Of a stretch of 64,000 bases of DNA, positions 41,569 to 50,057 are shown one piece after another. The position numbers were made by a program, and so were the translations under genes. The stretch is taken from assembly GCF_023634845.1 (NCBI RefSeq), contig NZ_JAMLJL010000010.1, positions 1-64,000 of the forward strand. The letters are read 5' to 3'. The notes below the pieces were generated by a model, which was not told the DNA's origin, searched no databases, and worked only from the letters and a program-made list of their open reading frames with translations. The stretch comes from Flavobacterium amniphilum (GTDB taxonomy: Bacteria; Bacteroidota; Bacteroidia; Flavobacteriales; Flavobacteriaceae). The stretch's first letter is position 1, and each line of letters begins with the position of its first letter.

Positions 41569-42313
41569 TATCAATTATTGATTTTGTAAGTAATTTATAA
41601 ATTTCTTTTTGTGTGTTGTCCTGAAGAAAATTCAAATGTGCATTGATCGTTGTGGTGTCATTGCGTTTGGCCGGACCGGTTTGGGCTTCTTCCGGAGAGA
41701 GAAACTTTATTTTATCGGCTGTTTCTTCAATTAACGGATATAGTATTTCGAAAGGAATATTGTTTTCGGTGCAAATTTCGGAACCAATCCTGTATAAATG
41801 ATTTACAAAATTGCAGGAAAATACAGCGGCTACATGTAAAGCTTTACGTTGTTCCGAAGAAATATTAAAAGGCTTGTCTGAAATTGATTTGGCAACCGAT
41901 TCCAATACTAAGTAATCTTCTTCATTTTGCGCTTCAAGGCAAACCGGAATTTCCTTAAAGTTAACTTTTTTGTCTTTTGAAAAAGTCTGTAGCGGATAAA
42001 AAACGCCTTTTCGGTTTCTGGAACTCAGATTGTCAATTGAAACCGTTCCGGATGTGTGGACCACCAATTTGTTTTCAAAAGGGATTTGGGCAGAAACACT
42101 TTCTATGGCCTGATCGGTCACCGAAATAATATATAAGTCAGATTCCTGTATTTGGGCGAAATTATTTGTGATTTTTTCAGACGGAATCAAGTGCGACAGT
42201 GTTTCGGTCTGGCGGGCAAAAACCTGTTTTATTTCAACAAAACTGCTTTGGCTGAAAGCCGAAATCAAATGCCGGGCTACATTACCCGAGCCAATAATTG
42301 TTACCTGAATCAT
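41552..42313 (-). CDS. Rossmann-fold/DUF2520 oxidoreductase-like protein
   Basis: A 253-residue protein with an N-terminal NAD(P)-binding motif VTIIGSGNVARHLISAF (residues 3-19), a VHTSGTVSIDNL segment, and a C-terminal helical DUF2520 domain with HVAAVFSCNFVNHLY and TGPAKRNDTTTINAHL. This matches F420/ketopantoate-reductase-like dehydrogenases of unknown substrate. A TTG codon lies 24 bp upstream in frame, but the ATG at 42313 gives the canonical start one residue before the first strand. It is the first gene of the operon ending in maf. Confidence 0.87.
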   Translation of the reverse strand: MIQVTIIGSGNVARHLISAFSQSSFVEIKQVFARQTETLSHLIPSEKITNNFAQIQESDLYIISVTDQAIESVSAQIPFENKLVVHTSGTVSIDNLSSRNRKGVFYPLQTFSKDKKVNFKEIPVCLEAQNEEDYLVLESVAKSISDKPFNISSEQRKALHVAAVFSCNFVNHLYRIGSEICTENNIPFEILYPLIEETADKIKFLSPEEAQTGPAKRNDTTTINAHLNFLQDNTQKEIYKLLTKSIIDNGKKL

Positions 42314-42419
42314 TTGGCTAAAATAAGAATTTTTCAAGTTTTACATCCATTCATATTATATTAACATTATGTTGTTAATAATCAATTGTGGGAAATGATG
42401 TTTTTTTAAACAAAAAAAT

Positions 42420-42427
42420 TATATTTG
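42420..42427 (+). promoter_or_regulatory. -7 element of the 146-residue secreted-protein gene
   Basis: TATATTTG, exact to TAnnTTTG, 26 bp before the start codon. The -33 region is T-rich without a clear TTG. Confidence 0.5.
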
Positions 42428-42453
42428 CGAACCAATCCTAAATTGTTTAAACT

Positions 42454-42894
42454 ATGAAAAACGTATTTATGTTAGCTTTACTGTTAATCAGTAGCTTAAG
42501 TTTCGCTCAAATTAAAGTATTGCCAACAACACCTTTGGAAAGATTAGGGCGTGTGGGAACTAACGATGTTTATGTTCAGAAAGAAGGTTCTCAATATACA
42601 TTCTTCTACAAAGACATGGAGAACACAGATGATACTTCAATCAAAAACTTTACATTTAAAAATGTAGACGGTGATTATGATAATCTGTTTAAAATCATCA
42701 TTGATGGTTTCAATGCATCACCTATGTATGACATCAAATTGGAATTGCCAAATGATTATGTATGGTTACACTATACAAAAGCTACAAACAAAGCGGTTGT
42801 TCAGTTTATGACAACAAACAAAGTGACATCTTCTACAGGTATCTCACAAATGATGAGTATGGAAGATATCAAAAAATTATTCGAGAGAAGTTAA
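42454..42894 (+). CDS. Small secreted protein of unknown function
   Basis: A 146-residue exported protein: signal peptide about 1-18 (LSFAQ), then a compact beta-rich domain (YTFFYKDMENTDDTSIKNFTFKN, DIKLELPNDYVWLHYTKATNKAVVQF). No Cys, no enzymatic motif. It is monocistronic, between its own -7 element and a strong terminator, suggesting a stable, well-expressed envelope protein. I do not recognise a family name. Confidence 0.7.
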   Translation: MKNVFMLALLLISSLSFAQIKVLPTTPLERLGRVGTNDVYVQKEGSQYTFFYKDMENTDDTSIKNFTFKNVDGDYDNLFKIIIDGFNASPMYDIKLELPNDYVWLHYTKATNKAVVQFMTTNKVTSSTGISQMMSMEDIKKLFERS

Positions 42895-42917
42895 TTTTCT
42901 ATATTTGATTCAACCTT

Positions 42918-42947
42918 AAAGCGAAACATATTGTTTCGCTTTTTTTA
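42918..42947 (+). terminator. Terminator after the 146-residue secreted-protein gene
   Basis: Arms AAAGCGAAACA (42918-42928) and TGTTTCGCTTT (42932-42942), T run to 42947. Confidence 0.9.
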
Positions 42948-43004
42948 TTCTTAAAATCTCCTTAAAAAACCATTCCTTTTAAGTTTTAAAAGAAAGTAAT
43001 TAAG

Positions 43005-43012
43005 TATTTTTG
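43005..43012 (+). promoter_or_regulatory. -7 element of ccsBA; decides the start codon
   Basis: TATTTTTG matches TAnnTTTG. It overlaps the first in-frame start at 43010, which therefore lies upstream of the transcript. The ATG at 43040 is the likely start. Confidence 0.6.
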
Positions 43013-43039
43013 TTGCACTTAAATCAGCAATCCAAAACA

Positions 43040-46000
43040 ATGGACAAAAAAATATTTTCTTTTTTATTTTCTACACGATTAATGGCTGTCTTATTTATTG
43101 TTTTTGCAGCAGCCATGGCAGCCGGAACCTTTATTGAAGACGCATACAACACAGATACAGCAAGGATTATTGTGTATAATTCGTGGTGGTTTGAAGCGAT
43201 TATGTTTTTCTTTATGTTGAACTTTTTGGGTAACATTAAACGTTACCAGTTATACAAAAAAGAGAAATGGGCGACTTTGGTTTTGCATTTGTCGTTCATT
43301 TTGATTTTAGCCGGAGCTTTTATAACCCGTTATATCAGTTATGAAGGAATGATGCCAATCCGTGAAGGAGCAACAGAAAATCAGGTTTATTCAGACAGAA
43401 CTTTTTTAACCATGTATGTCGACGGTATGCATAATGGGGAAATGAAGCGTAAAACAATTGAAAAGCCTCTATTGCTTTCGGCAGCTGTTGATAATGATTT
43501 TGACTATAAAGATAATTTCAGTGATGTTCCATTTGAAGTGGAATTGATTGATTTTGTGATGGGTGCCAAAGAAATAATAAAACCTGATGAGAAAGGGATT
43601 TTATTCCTGAAAATGGTTGAAGCCGGAGGTGGGGAGCGCCATGAGCATTATCTGAAAGAAGGAGAAGTACAAAGTATTCACAATATTCTTTTTGCTTTGA
43701 ATAAGTATACTAAAGGCGCTGTAAACATCACAATTAATGATAAGGAATCTTCCATTGAAACACCATTTGACGGTAACTTTATGCGGATGGCTGATCAGAT
43801 GAAAGGAAACGTGATGAAAGACACGAAATCTGATTTAATGTACCGTTCGTTGTATAATGTTGGAGGTAGCCAGTTCGTTTTCCCTGAAGCTGCTATTAAA
43901 GGAGTGAAAGAATACAAATCAAACGGTAATTATAAAGATAAAGAAACCGATGATGCTTTGGTCTTTAAAGTTTCAAACCAAGGAAAAGAAAAAACAATTA
44001 CGCTTTTAGGTTCAAAAGGTAAAGTCAGCGAACCTCAGGCTTTTAAATTGGGTGATTTAGAGTATACTGTTATTTTTGGAAGTAAAGTGTATGATTTGCC
44101 TTTCAAAGTGAGATTAAATAAATTTATTGCATCAAAATACCCGGGTACGGAAAAAAGCTACTCAGCATTTGAAAGTCAAGTAACTATTTTGGATGAGAAA
44201 CCTTTTGATGCCCGAATTTTTATGAATAATATTTTGGATCATAAGGGATACCGTTTCTTTCAGGCTGGTTTCGATCCGGATGAAAAAGGAACTAAATTAT
44301 CGGTAAACTATGATTTCTGGGGAACCTGGATTACCTATATCGGCTATTTCCTATTGTACATTGCTATGTTGGCAATTTTATTTACAAAGCATTCACGTTT
44401 TGGTGATTTAAAGGCAAAACTAAAGAAGGTCCGTCTTAAAAAAGAATCTCTTTTGGTTGTTGTTCTTTTCTTATCTTTTGCAGGTTTTGCACAGCATGGT
44501 AATCATAAGCATCAAAAAGTTACCGAAAAACAAATTGATGAATTGCTTCATAAGTTTTTGGTTCCAAAAGAACATGCGGAAAAATTTGGACGCTTGGTTA
44601 TTCAGGATGCAGGAGGGCGTATGAAGCCTATTAATACGTTTTCTTCCGAATTGTTACGTAAAGTAAGTAAGAGTGATACTTATAAAGACATGAACGCTGA
44701 TCAGGTGTTTTTATCCATTACTCAATTTCCGCAAATATGGTATGAAGTTCCGGTTATTTATCTGAAAAAAGGGAATGATAGTATCCGTAAAATTATCGGT
44801 ATTGATAAAGAAGCGAAATATGCTAAAATGATCGACTTTTTTGATGCCAAAGGGAATTATAAATTGACTAACCAATTAGATAAAGCGTATAAGGCAGCGG
44901 TACCTAATGCTTTTGAGACAGATTTTATTGAAGCCGACAGAAAAGTGAATTTATTGTATTCTGCGTTAAGCGGACAGATTTTGAAAATTTTCCCAAAACC
45001 ACATGACAGTAACAACAAATGGGTGAGTTATTTGGAATTGAATGAAGAAACCGGGACTGCTTTGGATACTGTTAAAAATGTATTACCTTTTTATTTGAAT
45101 TCATTGGATAAGGCGGCGACTTCAAAAGATTATAAGTTGGCAAACAGTTTAGTTTTGGGACTTGATAAGTACCAAAAGAAATATGGCTATGAAGTTCGCC
45201 CAACTGACAGGCAGATTGACTTAGAAATTTTATACAATAAGTTTGATGTGTTTAAAAAGTTGTACTCCTGGTATATTTATGTAGGATTACTTATGTTCAT
45301 GTTTGTAATTATAAATATTTTCAATAAGAAGAAATGGGTTAAAATTTCAGTAAATATATTTCATGGAATTGTAGCTTTCTTATTTTTATTACATACCGCC
45401 GGATTAATTTCCCGTTGGTATATTTCGGGTCATGCGCCTTGGAGTAATGCGTATGAATCGATGATTTATGTGGGTTGGTCCATTATGTTTTTCGGATTGG
45501 TATTCGGAAGGAAATCTGCTTTGACCGTTGCTTCTACTTCATTTGTTGCCGCTATGATTTTAATGGTTGCACACTGGAGTTGGATGGATCCTGAAATTGC
45601 AAATTTGCAACCGGTTTTGAATTCGTATTGGCTAATGATTCACGTGGCGGTTATTGTCGGGAGTTACGGGCCTTTTGCCTTAGGAGCGATTCTCGGTTTG
45701 GTTGCGCTTGGATTGATGTTGTTTACTAATGAAAAGAATAAGAAAGTGATGGATTTGAGCATCAAGGAAATTACATACATCAACGAAATGTCACTAACAG
45801 TCGGTTTAGTTATGTTGACTATCGGAAACTTCCTTGGCGGTCAATGGGCTAACGAAAGTTGGGGACGTTATTGGGGATGGGATCCAAAAGAAACCTGGGC
45901 ATTAATCAGTATTATGGTGTATGCTTTCGTGATTCATATGCGATTTGTGCCGGCATTAAGAGGGAAATTTATTTATAACTTCATGAGTGTGTTGGCTTTT

Positions 46001-46165
46001 GCATCAGTACTGATGACTTATTTTGGAGTAAATTTCCACTTGAGCGGATTGCATTCATACGCGTCAGGTGAAAGACAAAATGTGGTCATTTATTTATATG
46101 TTTTGATTGGATTTCTCGCTTATTCAGGATTAGTGTATTTTAGATACCGGAAATTTAAAAAATAA
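43040..46165 (+). CDS. Fused cytochrome c biogenesis protein CcsB-CcsA (system II)
   Basis: A 1041-residue integral-membrane cytochrome c synthetase that exports heme and attaches it to apocytochromes in the periplasm. The N-terminal ResB/CcsB part (about 1-470) has three early membrane helices, a large periplasmic domain, and another helix near 440-460. After a periplasmic segment (about 490-745) comes the CcsA part, with helices, RWYISGHAPWSNAYESMIYVGWS, and the heme-handling WWD-type motif GRYWGWDPKETWALIS followed by conserved His. Fusion of the two subunits is usual in Bacteroidetes. The lipoprotein glutathione peroxidase gene begins 6 bp later. Confidence 0.93.
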   Translation: MDKKIFSFLFSTRLMAVLFIVFAAAMAAGTFIEDAYNTDTARIIVYNSWWFEAIMFFFMLNFLGNIKRYQLYKKEKWATLVLHLSFILILAGAFITRYISYEGMMPIREGATENQVYSDRTFLTMYVDGMHNGEMKRKTIEKPLLLSAAVDNDFDYKDNFSDVPFEVELIDFVMGAKEIIKPDEKGILFLKMVEAGGGERHEHYLKEGEVQSIHNILFALNKYTKGAVNITINDKESSIETPFDGNFMRMADQMKGNVMKDTKSDLMYRSLYNVGGSQFVFPEAAIKGVKEYKSNGNYKDKETDDALVFKVSNQGKEKTITLLGSKGKVSEPQAFKLGDLEYTVIFGSKVYDLPFKVRLNKFIASKYPGTEKSYSAFESQVTILDEKPFDARIFMNNILDHKGYRFFQAGFDPDEKGTKLSVNYDFWGTWITYIGYFLLYIAMLAILFTKHSRFGDLKAKLKKVRLKKESLLVVVLFLSFAGFAQHGNHKHQKVTEKQIDELLHKFLVPKEHAEKFGRLVIQDAGGRMKPINTFSSELLRKVSKSDTYKDMNADQVFLSITQFPQIWYEVPVIYLKKGNDSIRKIIGIDKEAKYAKMIDFFDAKGNYKLTNQLDKAYKAAVPNAFETDFIEADRKVNLLYSALSGQILKIFPKPHDSNNKWVSYLELNEETGTALDTVKNVLPFYLNSLDKAATSKDYKLANSLVLGLDKYQKKYGYEVRPTDRQIDLEILYNKFDVFKKLYSWYIYVGLLMFMFVIINIFNKKKWVKISVNIFHGIVAFLFLLHTAGLISRWYISGHAPWSNAYESMIYVGWSIMFFGLVFGRKSALTVASTSFVAAMILMVAHWSWMDPEIANLQPVLNSYWLMIHVAVIVGSYGPFALGAILGLVALGLMLFTNEKNKKVMDLSIKEITYINEMSLTVGLVMLTIGNFLGGQWANESWGRYWGWDPKETWALISIMVYAFVIHMRFVPALRGKFIYNFMSVLAFASVLMTYFGVNFHLSGLHSYASGERQNVVIYLYVLIGFLAYSGLVYFRYRKFKK

Positions 46166-46171
46166 AAAAAA

Positions 46172-46765
46172 ATGAAAAATATTGTTGTAATTTTAAGTAT
46201 GATTTTGGCTATTGGATGTCAAGGTCAGGAAAAGAAGAATAAAAACACAACAGATAAAAAAACAACTAAAAAAGAAATTATGGCTGCAAATACGATTTAC
46301 CAATTTAAAGTCAAAGATATTTCAGGGAACGATTTTGATCTGGCTTCACTGAAAGGAAAAAAAGTAATGATTGTGAATACGGCTTCTGAATGTGGTTTAA
46401 CGCCACAGTATGAGCAATTACAAGAGTTGTATACCGAATTTAAGGATGATAATTTTACAATTATCGGTTTTCCGGCTAACAATTTCGGAGCACAGGAACC
46501 TGGTAGTAATGAGCAAATTGCTACATTTTGTCAACGAAATTATGGAGTTACTTTCCCGATGATGGAAAAAATATCAGTAAAAGGTGATGATACGCATGCG
46601 TTATATCAATTTCTGACCCATAAAGACCAAAACGGATTAGAAGACAATGAGGTGAAATGGAACTTTCAGAAATACCTGATCAATGAAGACGGTACTTTGG
46701 CCAAAGTAATCGGGCCGGAAACGCTGCCTATTGATGAAACCGTAATCAAATGGATTAAACCATAA
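46172..46765 (+). CDS. Lipoprotein glutathione peroxidase-like peroxidase
   Basis: A 197-residue thiol peroxidase. The peroxidatic Cys74 is in NTASECGLTPQY. Gln108 (GFPANNFGAQEPG) and a Trp in VKWNFQKYLI complete the catalytic triad. The enzyme is a Cys, not selenocysteine, type and would reduce hydroperoxides using thioredoxin-like donors. The N-terminus carries a lipobox AIGC (Cys16) and a 20-residue Lys/Thr-rich linker. Translation from the internal Met37 would give a cytosolic form of standard length, so dual localisation is conceivable. It is cotranscribed with ccsBA. Confidence 0.9.
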   Translation: MKNIVVILSMILAIGCQGQEKKNKNTTDKKTTKKEIMAANTIYQFKVKDISGNDFDLASLKGKKVMIVNTASECGLTPQYEQLQELYTEFKDDNFTIIGFPANNFGAQEPGSNEQIATFCQRNYGVTFPMMEKISVKGDDTHALYQFLTHKDQNGLEDNEVKWNFQKYLINEDGTLAKVIGPETLPIDETVIKWIKP

Positions 46766-46781
46766 AAAGAAAAATATTCTA

Positions 46782-46817
46782 AAAATAAATGCGCTACGTA
46801 AATAGCGCATTTATTTT
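46782..46817. terminator. Bidirectional terminator between gpx and serine hydrolase genes
   Basis: Arms AAATAAATGCGCTA and TAGCGCATTTATTT, loop CGTAAA, with A and T runs outside. The stop codon of the minus-strand gene lies inside the stem. Confidence 0.88.
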
Positions 46818-47870
46818 TTGCCAAAGTGTTTCATCAAAATCGGAAAGCGCCATGTTGCTTCCGTCTGCCGCATCTCCCATTCGGATAATAACCATTTTTT
46901 TACTTGGGACTACGTATATTTTTTGGTCATTTTTCCCTAAAGCCATGAGCATATCACTTGGAGCTGAAGGAATAATGCTGCCGTTGAATTGGAATTGGGA
47001 ACCCGGCAAATGATAGGAAGCTTTTCCGTTTAACCACCATAAGTAACCATAGGCTAAATTGATGTTTTGGGAAGTTGAGGTAGCTTCATTGAAATAGGTT
47101 TCGTTAAGAATTTGGCTGCCGTTCCATTTTCCTTTGTTTAAAGCTAATAACCCGAAACGTGCCATGCTTCTTGTGTTGCTTGAATATATCCGTAATCCGT
47201 CAGGATTGTTATACCAAAAACCACTTGTGCTCATTCCGATTTTATCGCGTAACTTACTGTTGAAATAAGCATTCCATGTTTGTCCGCTTGCTTGTGTTAC
47301 TACATCCTGAAGTTTGACATATACATTGTCATATGCCCAACGGGTTCCTGCATCTGATTTGTAAATTAAATTTGAAGGTTCAACTAAATCTTCATTGAAT
47401 TCATCATCCAAACCTGAAGTCATTGATAATAAATGCTTGCAGGTAATCAGATTTTCTTTTGCCAAGGTTTCACTTGTCCATCCGGTTCCAATGTAGGTTG
47501 ATACTTTTTGGTTGATATTTAAAAGGTTTTCCTGTTGGGCAATCCCTGTTAGTGTTGAAGTTAAGGTTTTTCCGGCACTGGCCCAATACCAAACAGTTGA
47601 GGAATTGTGTCCGTTGAAGTATTCTTCCATTACGATTCTTCCGTTGACCAGAATCATGAATGATTTAGAATGTTTCTCGTTGAGATAATCTTTCAAAGGC
47701 TGTACGGCACTTTGGTTCCAACCTAATGAAGAGATCGATTTTGTCTCCCAGGTTGAGCCGCTTAATGGAGGGAAATACATACTTTCCGGTGCGGCTTCAT
47801 TTGTAGTTTCATCTGAACTGCATCCTGATAATACTAAAAAGCAAAAGGTTATAGTGTAAAATAGTTTCAT
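46794..47870 (-). CDS. Lipoprotein serine hydrolase (class C beta-lactamase fold)
   Basis: A 358-residue lipoprotein: lipobox VLSGC (Cys17), then SSDETTNE, an acidic stretch compatible with surface export. The penicillin-binding fold shows SxxK as SAGK (Ser98-Lys101) and the YxN motif as YDN (180-182). It resembles esterases/peptidases of the beta-lactamase superfamily more than true beta-lactamases. Monocistronic; the promoter region is shared with the divergent 145-residue lipoprotein gene. Confidence 0.9.
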   Translation of the reverse strand: MKLFYTITFCFLVLSGCSSDETTNEAAPESMYFPPLSGSTWETKSISSLGWNQSAVQPLKDYLNEKHSKSFMILVNGRIVMEEYFNGHNSSTVWYWASAGKTLTSTLTGIAQQENLLNINQKVSTYIGTGWTSETLAKENLITCKHLLSMTSGLDDEFNEDLVEPSNLIYKSDAGTRWAYDNVYVKLQDVVTQASGQTWNAYFNSKLRDKIGMSTSGFWYNNPDGLRIYSSNTRSMARFGLLALNKGKWNGSQILNETYFNEATSTSQNINLAYGYLWWLNGKASYHLPGSQFQFNGSIIPSAPSDMLMALGKNDQKIYVVPSKKMVIIRMGDAADGSNMALSDFDETLWQKINALFT

Positions 47871-47946
47871 TTTGGGTTTTTTAGTTATTTCAAATTTAGA
47901 CTATAATTTTTCAAAAAGGTTTAACCGAATGTTTTAATTTTACGAT

Positions 47947-48384
47947 ATGAAAAGAACTGCAGTTATAATGGTAGCTCTGGTTGTTTTTTCCTGTAAGGAA
48001 AAAGTGAAGCTGGGTCAGATTGATAAAATTAAAGGATATTGGCAAATCACTAAGGTTGAAACGGCCAAAGGAGATAAAAAAGAATATCCGGTAAATGAAA
48101 ACTATGAATATTTTGATATCAAAAATAATTCGGGTTTTCATAAGAAAGTGAGATGGCAACCGATGGGAACATTTTTAGTAGATGACTTGCAGGAGAAAAT
48201 GACTGCTTCTGAAAAAGATGGACAGGTTGTGTTGGATTTTTCATCCGATTTTGGAAAGCATTCCGAAATTGTTGCCGAATTGTCTGATAGTTTATTGGTT
48301 CTGGAATCAGAAGAAGGGGCTAATTTTCATTATAAAAAAGTTAATGTAAATTCATTAGAACAATATGGCAAAAAGGCTGAGTAA
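47947..48384 (+). CDS. Small lipoprotein, lipocalin-like
   Basis: A 145-residue lipoprotein (lipobox VVFSC, Cys16). The mature part begins KLGQIDKIKGYWQITKVETAKGDKKEYPVNENYEYFDI, the GxW pattern opening many lipocalin-like barrels, and continues with alternating beta strands. Function unknown. Its last 20 bp overlap the start of the DUF721/dciA gene in another frame. Confidence 0.75.
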   Translation: MKRTAVIMVALVVFSCKEKVKLGQIDKIKGYWQITKVETAKGDKKEYPVNENYEYFDIKNNSGFHKKVRWQPMGTFLVDDLQEKMTASEKDGQVVLDFSSDFGKHSEIVAELSDSLLVLESEEGANFHYKKVNVNSLEQYGKKAE

Positions 48385-48661
48385 CGAGAGTTCGATAGGT
48401 GATATTCTTAAAGAAATCATCGACGCAAACAAACTGGATAAAGGTTTGAACCAGATTTCCGTGGCCGATGCCTGGAAAAACCTGATGGGTAACGGTGTGA
48501 ATAATTATACCCGGAATGTATTGCTTAAAGGTTCTGTTTTGTATGTTGAATTGACTTCTGCGGTTTTAAGGGAAGAATTGAGTTACGGGAAGGATAAAAT
48601 CATTAAGATGATCAACGAAGAACTCGGTAGGGAAGTTGTGAAAGATGTTGTATTAAAATAG
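48365..48661 (+). CDS. DUF721 protein, DciA-like helicase loader
   Basis: A 98-residue basic protein matching DUF721: SIGDILKEIIDANKLDKGLNQISVADAWKNLMGNGVNNYTRNVLLKGSVLYVELTSAVLREEL, with the conserved W and the VxSxxxRxEL-type strand. DUF721 proteins are homologues of DciA, which helps load the replicative helicase DnaB where DnaC is absent. It overlaps the upstream lipoprotein gene by 20 bp, implying translational coupling. Assignment to DciA rests on family membership, not experiment. Confidence 0.85.
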   Translation: MAKRLSNESSIGDILKEIIDANKLDKGLNQISVADAWKNLMGNGVNNYTRNVLLKGSVLYVELTSAVLREELSYGKDKIIKMINEELGREVVKDVVLK

Positions 48662-48662
48662 G

Positions 48663-48687
48663 AAATGCCCCATGATTGGGGCATTTT
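48663..48687. terminator. Terminator between convergent dciA-like and aceA genes
   Basis: Arms AAATGCCCC (48663-48671) and GGGGCATTT (48678-48686), with a short T tail on the plus strand. Confidence 0.8.
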
Positions 48688-48702
48688 CACTAACCAAAAA
48701 AA

Positions 48703-49980
48703 TTAGAATTGCGCTGTTTCGGTTGAATCTTTCATCGCCACTGTTGAAGCTAATCCTGCAGTAACCGCATTCTGTACTTCGTCAAAATAGGTTGTTCCTA
48801 CAAAATTCTGGTGCTTCACGGCTCTGAATCCTTCAGCCTGTAACGCAAACTCTTTTTGCTGTAATTCCGAATATCCCGCCATTCCTTTTCTTTTATATGC
48901 TAATGCCAATTCAAACATTGATGTGTTCAAGGCATGGAATCCGGCCAATGTGATAAATTGGAATTTGTATCCTAAAGCTGCTAAATCTTCACGGAATGTT
49001 TCCATTTCAGCTACTGATAATTTGGCTGCCCAGTTGAATGATGGCGAACAGTTGTATGCTAATAGTTTATCTGGATATTGTGCGTGAATGGCTTCGGCAA
49101 ATTTTCTTGCCTCAGTGATGTCAGGAGTTGAAGTTTCCAGCCATATTAAATCGGCATACGGAGCGTAGGATAAACCACGGCTGATTCCTTGCTCTAATCC
49201 TGCATTTACATAGAAGAAACCTTCTGGTGTTCTTTCTCCGGTGATAAACTCTCGGTCTCTGTAGTCAACATCACTTGTCAATAAGTTAGCTGCATCTGCA
49301 TCGGTACGGGCAACAATTAGTGTTGGTACTCCCATCACATCAGCTGCTAAACGGGCTGCTACTAATTTATTGATGGCTTCCTGCGTAGGAACTAATACTT
49401 TTCCTCCCAAGTGTCCGCATTTTTTAGCTGAAGATAATTGGTCTTCAAAGTGAACACCAGCAGCTCCAGCTTCGATCATGCCTTTCATTAATTCAAATGC
49501 ATTTAAGTTACCGCCGAATCCGGCTTCAGCATCTGCAACAATAGGTACTAAATATTCTTTTTTATTTTCTACTTTATTTACTGATTGAATTTGATCGGCA
49601 CGCAACAAGGCATTATTGATTCTTTTAACAACCTGCGGAACACTGTTTGCAGGATATAAAGATTGGTCAGGATACATTTCACCTGCTAGATTTGCATCGG
49701 CTGCTACCTGCCAGCCGCTTAAATATATGGCTTCCAGTCCTGCTTCGACTTCCTGGATTGCCTGATTTCCTGTCATGGCTCCTAAACCGGCCACCCAGTC
49801 CTGAGAATGTAATTTTTTCCATAGTACTTCGGATCCGTGACGCGCGATGGAATGCTCAATTTGATAAGAACCTTGTAATTCTACTACTTTTCCGGCAGTA
49901 TATGGTCTTTCGATACCTTTCCATCTTGGGTTTGTTGTCCATTCGGTAACTAATTGTTGAATTCTTTCTTCAGTTTTCAT
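48703..49980 (-). CDS. aceA: Isocitrate lyase
   Basis: Glyoxylate-shunt enzyme splitting isocitrate into succinate and glyoxylate. It has 425 residues. The catalytic signature [10 protein letters not shown] (Cys active site), [10 protein letters not shown] metal-binding loop, NCSPSFNW and the start [16 protein letters not shown] identify it. It is second in the aceB-aceA operon; a stable hairpin lies in the 77-bp intergenic region. With malate synthase it allows growth on acetate, fatty acids or other two-carbon sources. Confidence 0.97.
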   Translation of the reverse strand: MKTEERIQQLVTEWTTNPRWKGIERPYTAGKVVELQGSYQIEHSIARHGSEVLWKKLHSQDWVAGLGAMTGNQAIQEVEAGLEAIYLSGWQVAADANLAGEMYPDQSLYPANSVPQVVKRINNALLRADQIQSVNKVENKKEYLVPIVADAEAGFGGNLNAFELMKGMIEAGAAGVHFEDQLSSAKKCGHLGGKVLVPTQEAINKLVAARLAADVMGVPTLIVARTDADAANLLTSDVDYRDREFITGERTPEGFFYVNAGLEQGISRGLSYAPYADLIWLETSTPDITEARKFAEAIHAQYPDKLLAYNCSPSFNWAAKLSVAEMETFREDLAALGYKFQFITLAGFHALNTSMFELALAYKRKGMAGYSELQQKEFALQAEGFRAVKHQNFVGTTYFDEVQNAVTAGLASTVAMKDSTETAQF

Positions 49981-50027
49981 AATTTTGTTGTGCTTTAAAT
50001 AGTTATTATTAATTATTTGGATGTAAT

Positions 50028-50051
50028 TGCCGGATGTTGCCGCATCCGGCA
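50028..50051. other. Intercistronic stem-loop between aceB and aceA
   Basis: Perfect 9-bp arms TGCCGGATG (50028-50036) and CATCCGGCA (50043-50051). The T run is on the plus side only, so in the aceBA transcript the hairpin lacks a U tail. It is therefore more likely a processing or stability element than a terminator. Confidence 0.6.
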
Positions 50052-50057
50052 GTTTTT

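Noticed and set aside
43010..43039. Upstream start of ccsBA
   Set aside because: It overlaps the -7 element TATTTTTG at 43005-43012, so it would lie before the transcript start. The ATG at 43040 fits better.
46794..47870. True class C beta-lactamase (resistance gene)
   Set aside because: SxxK and YxN are present, but the lipobox, overall motifs and lack of a recognised KTG context resemble general serine hydrolases. No basis to claim antibiotic resistance.
50028..50051. Terminator of aceB
   Set aside because: In the aceB transcript the hairpin is followed by AATTACATCC, not a U run; the T run is on the opposite strand, where no gene ends.
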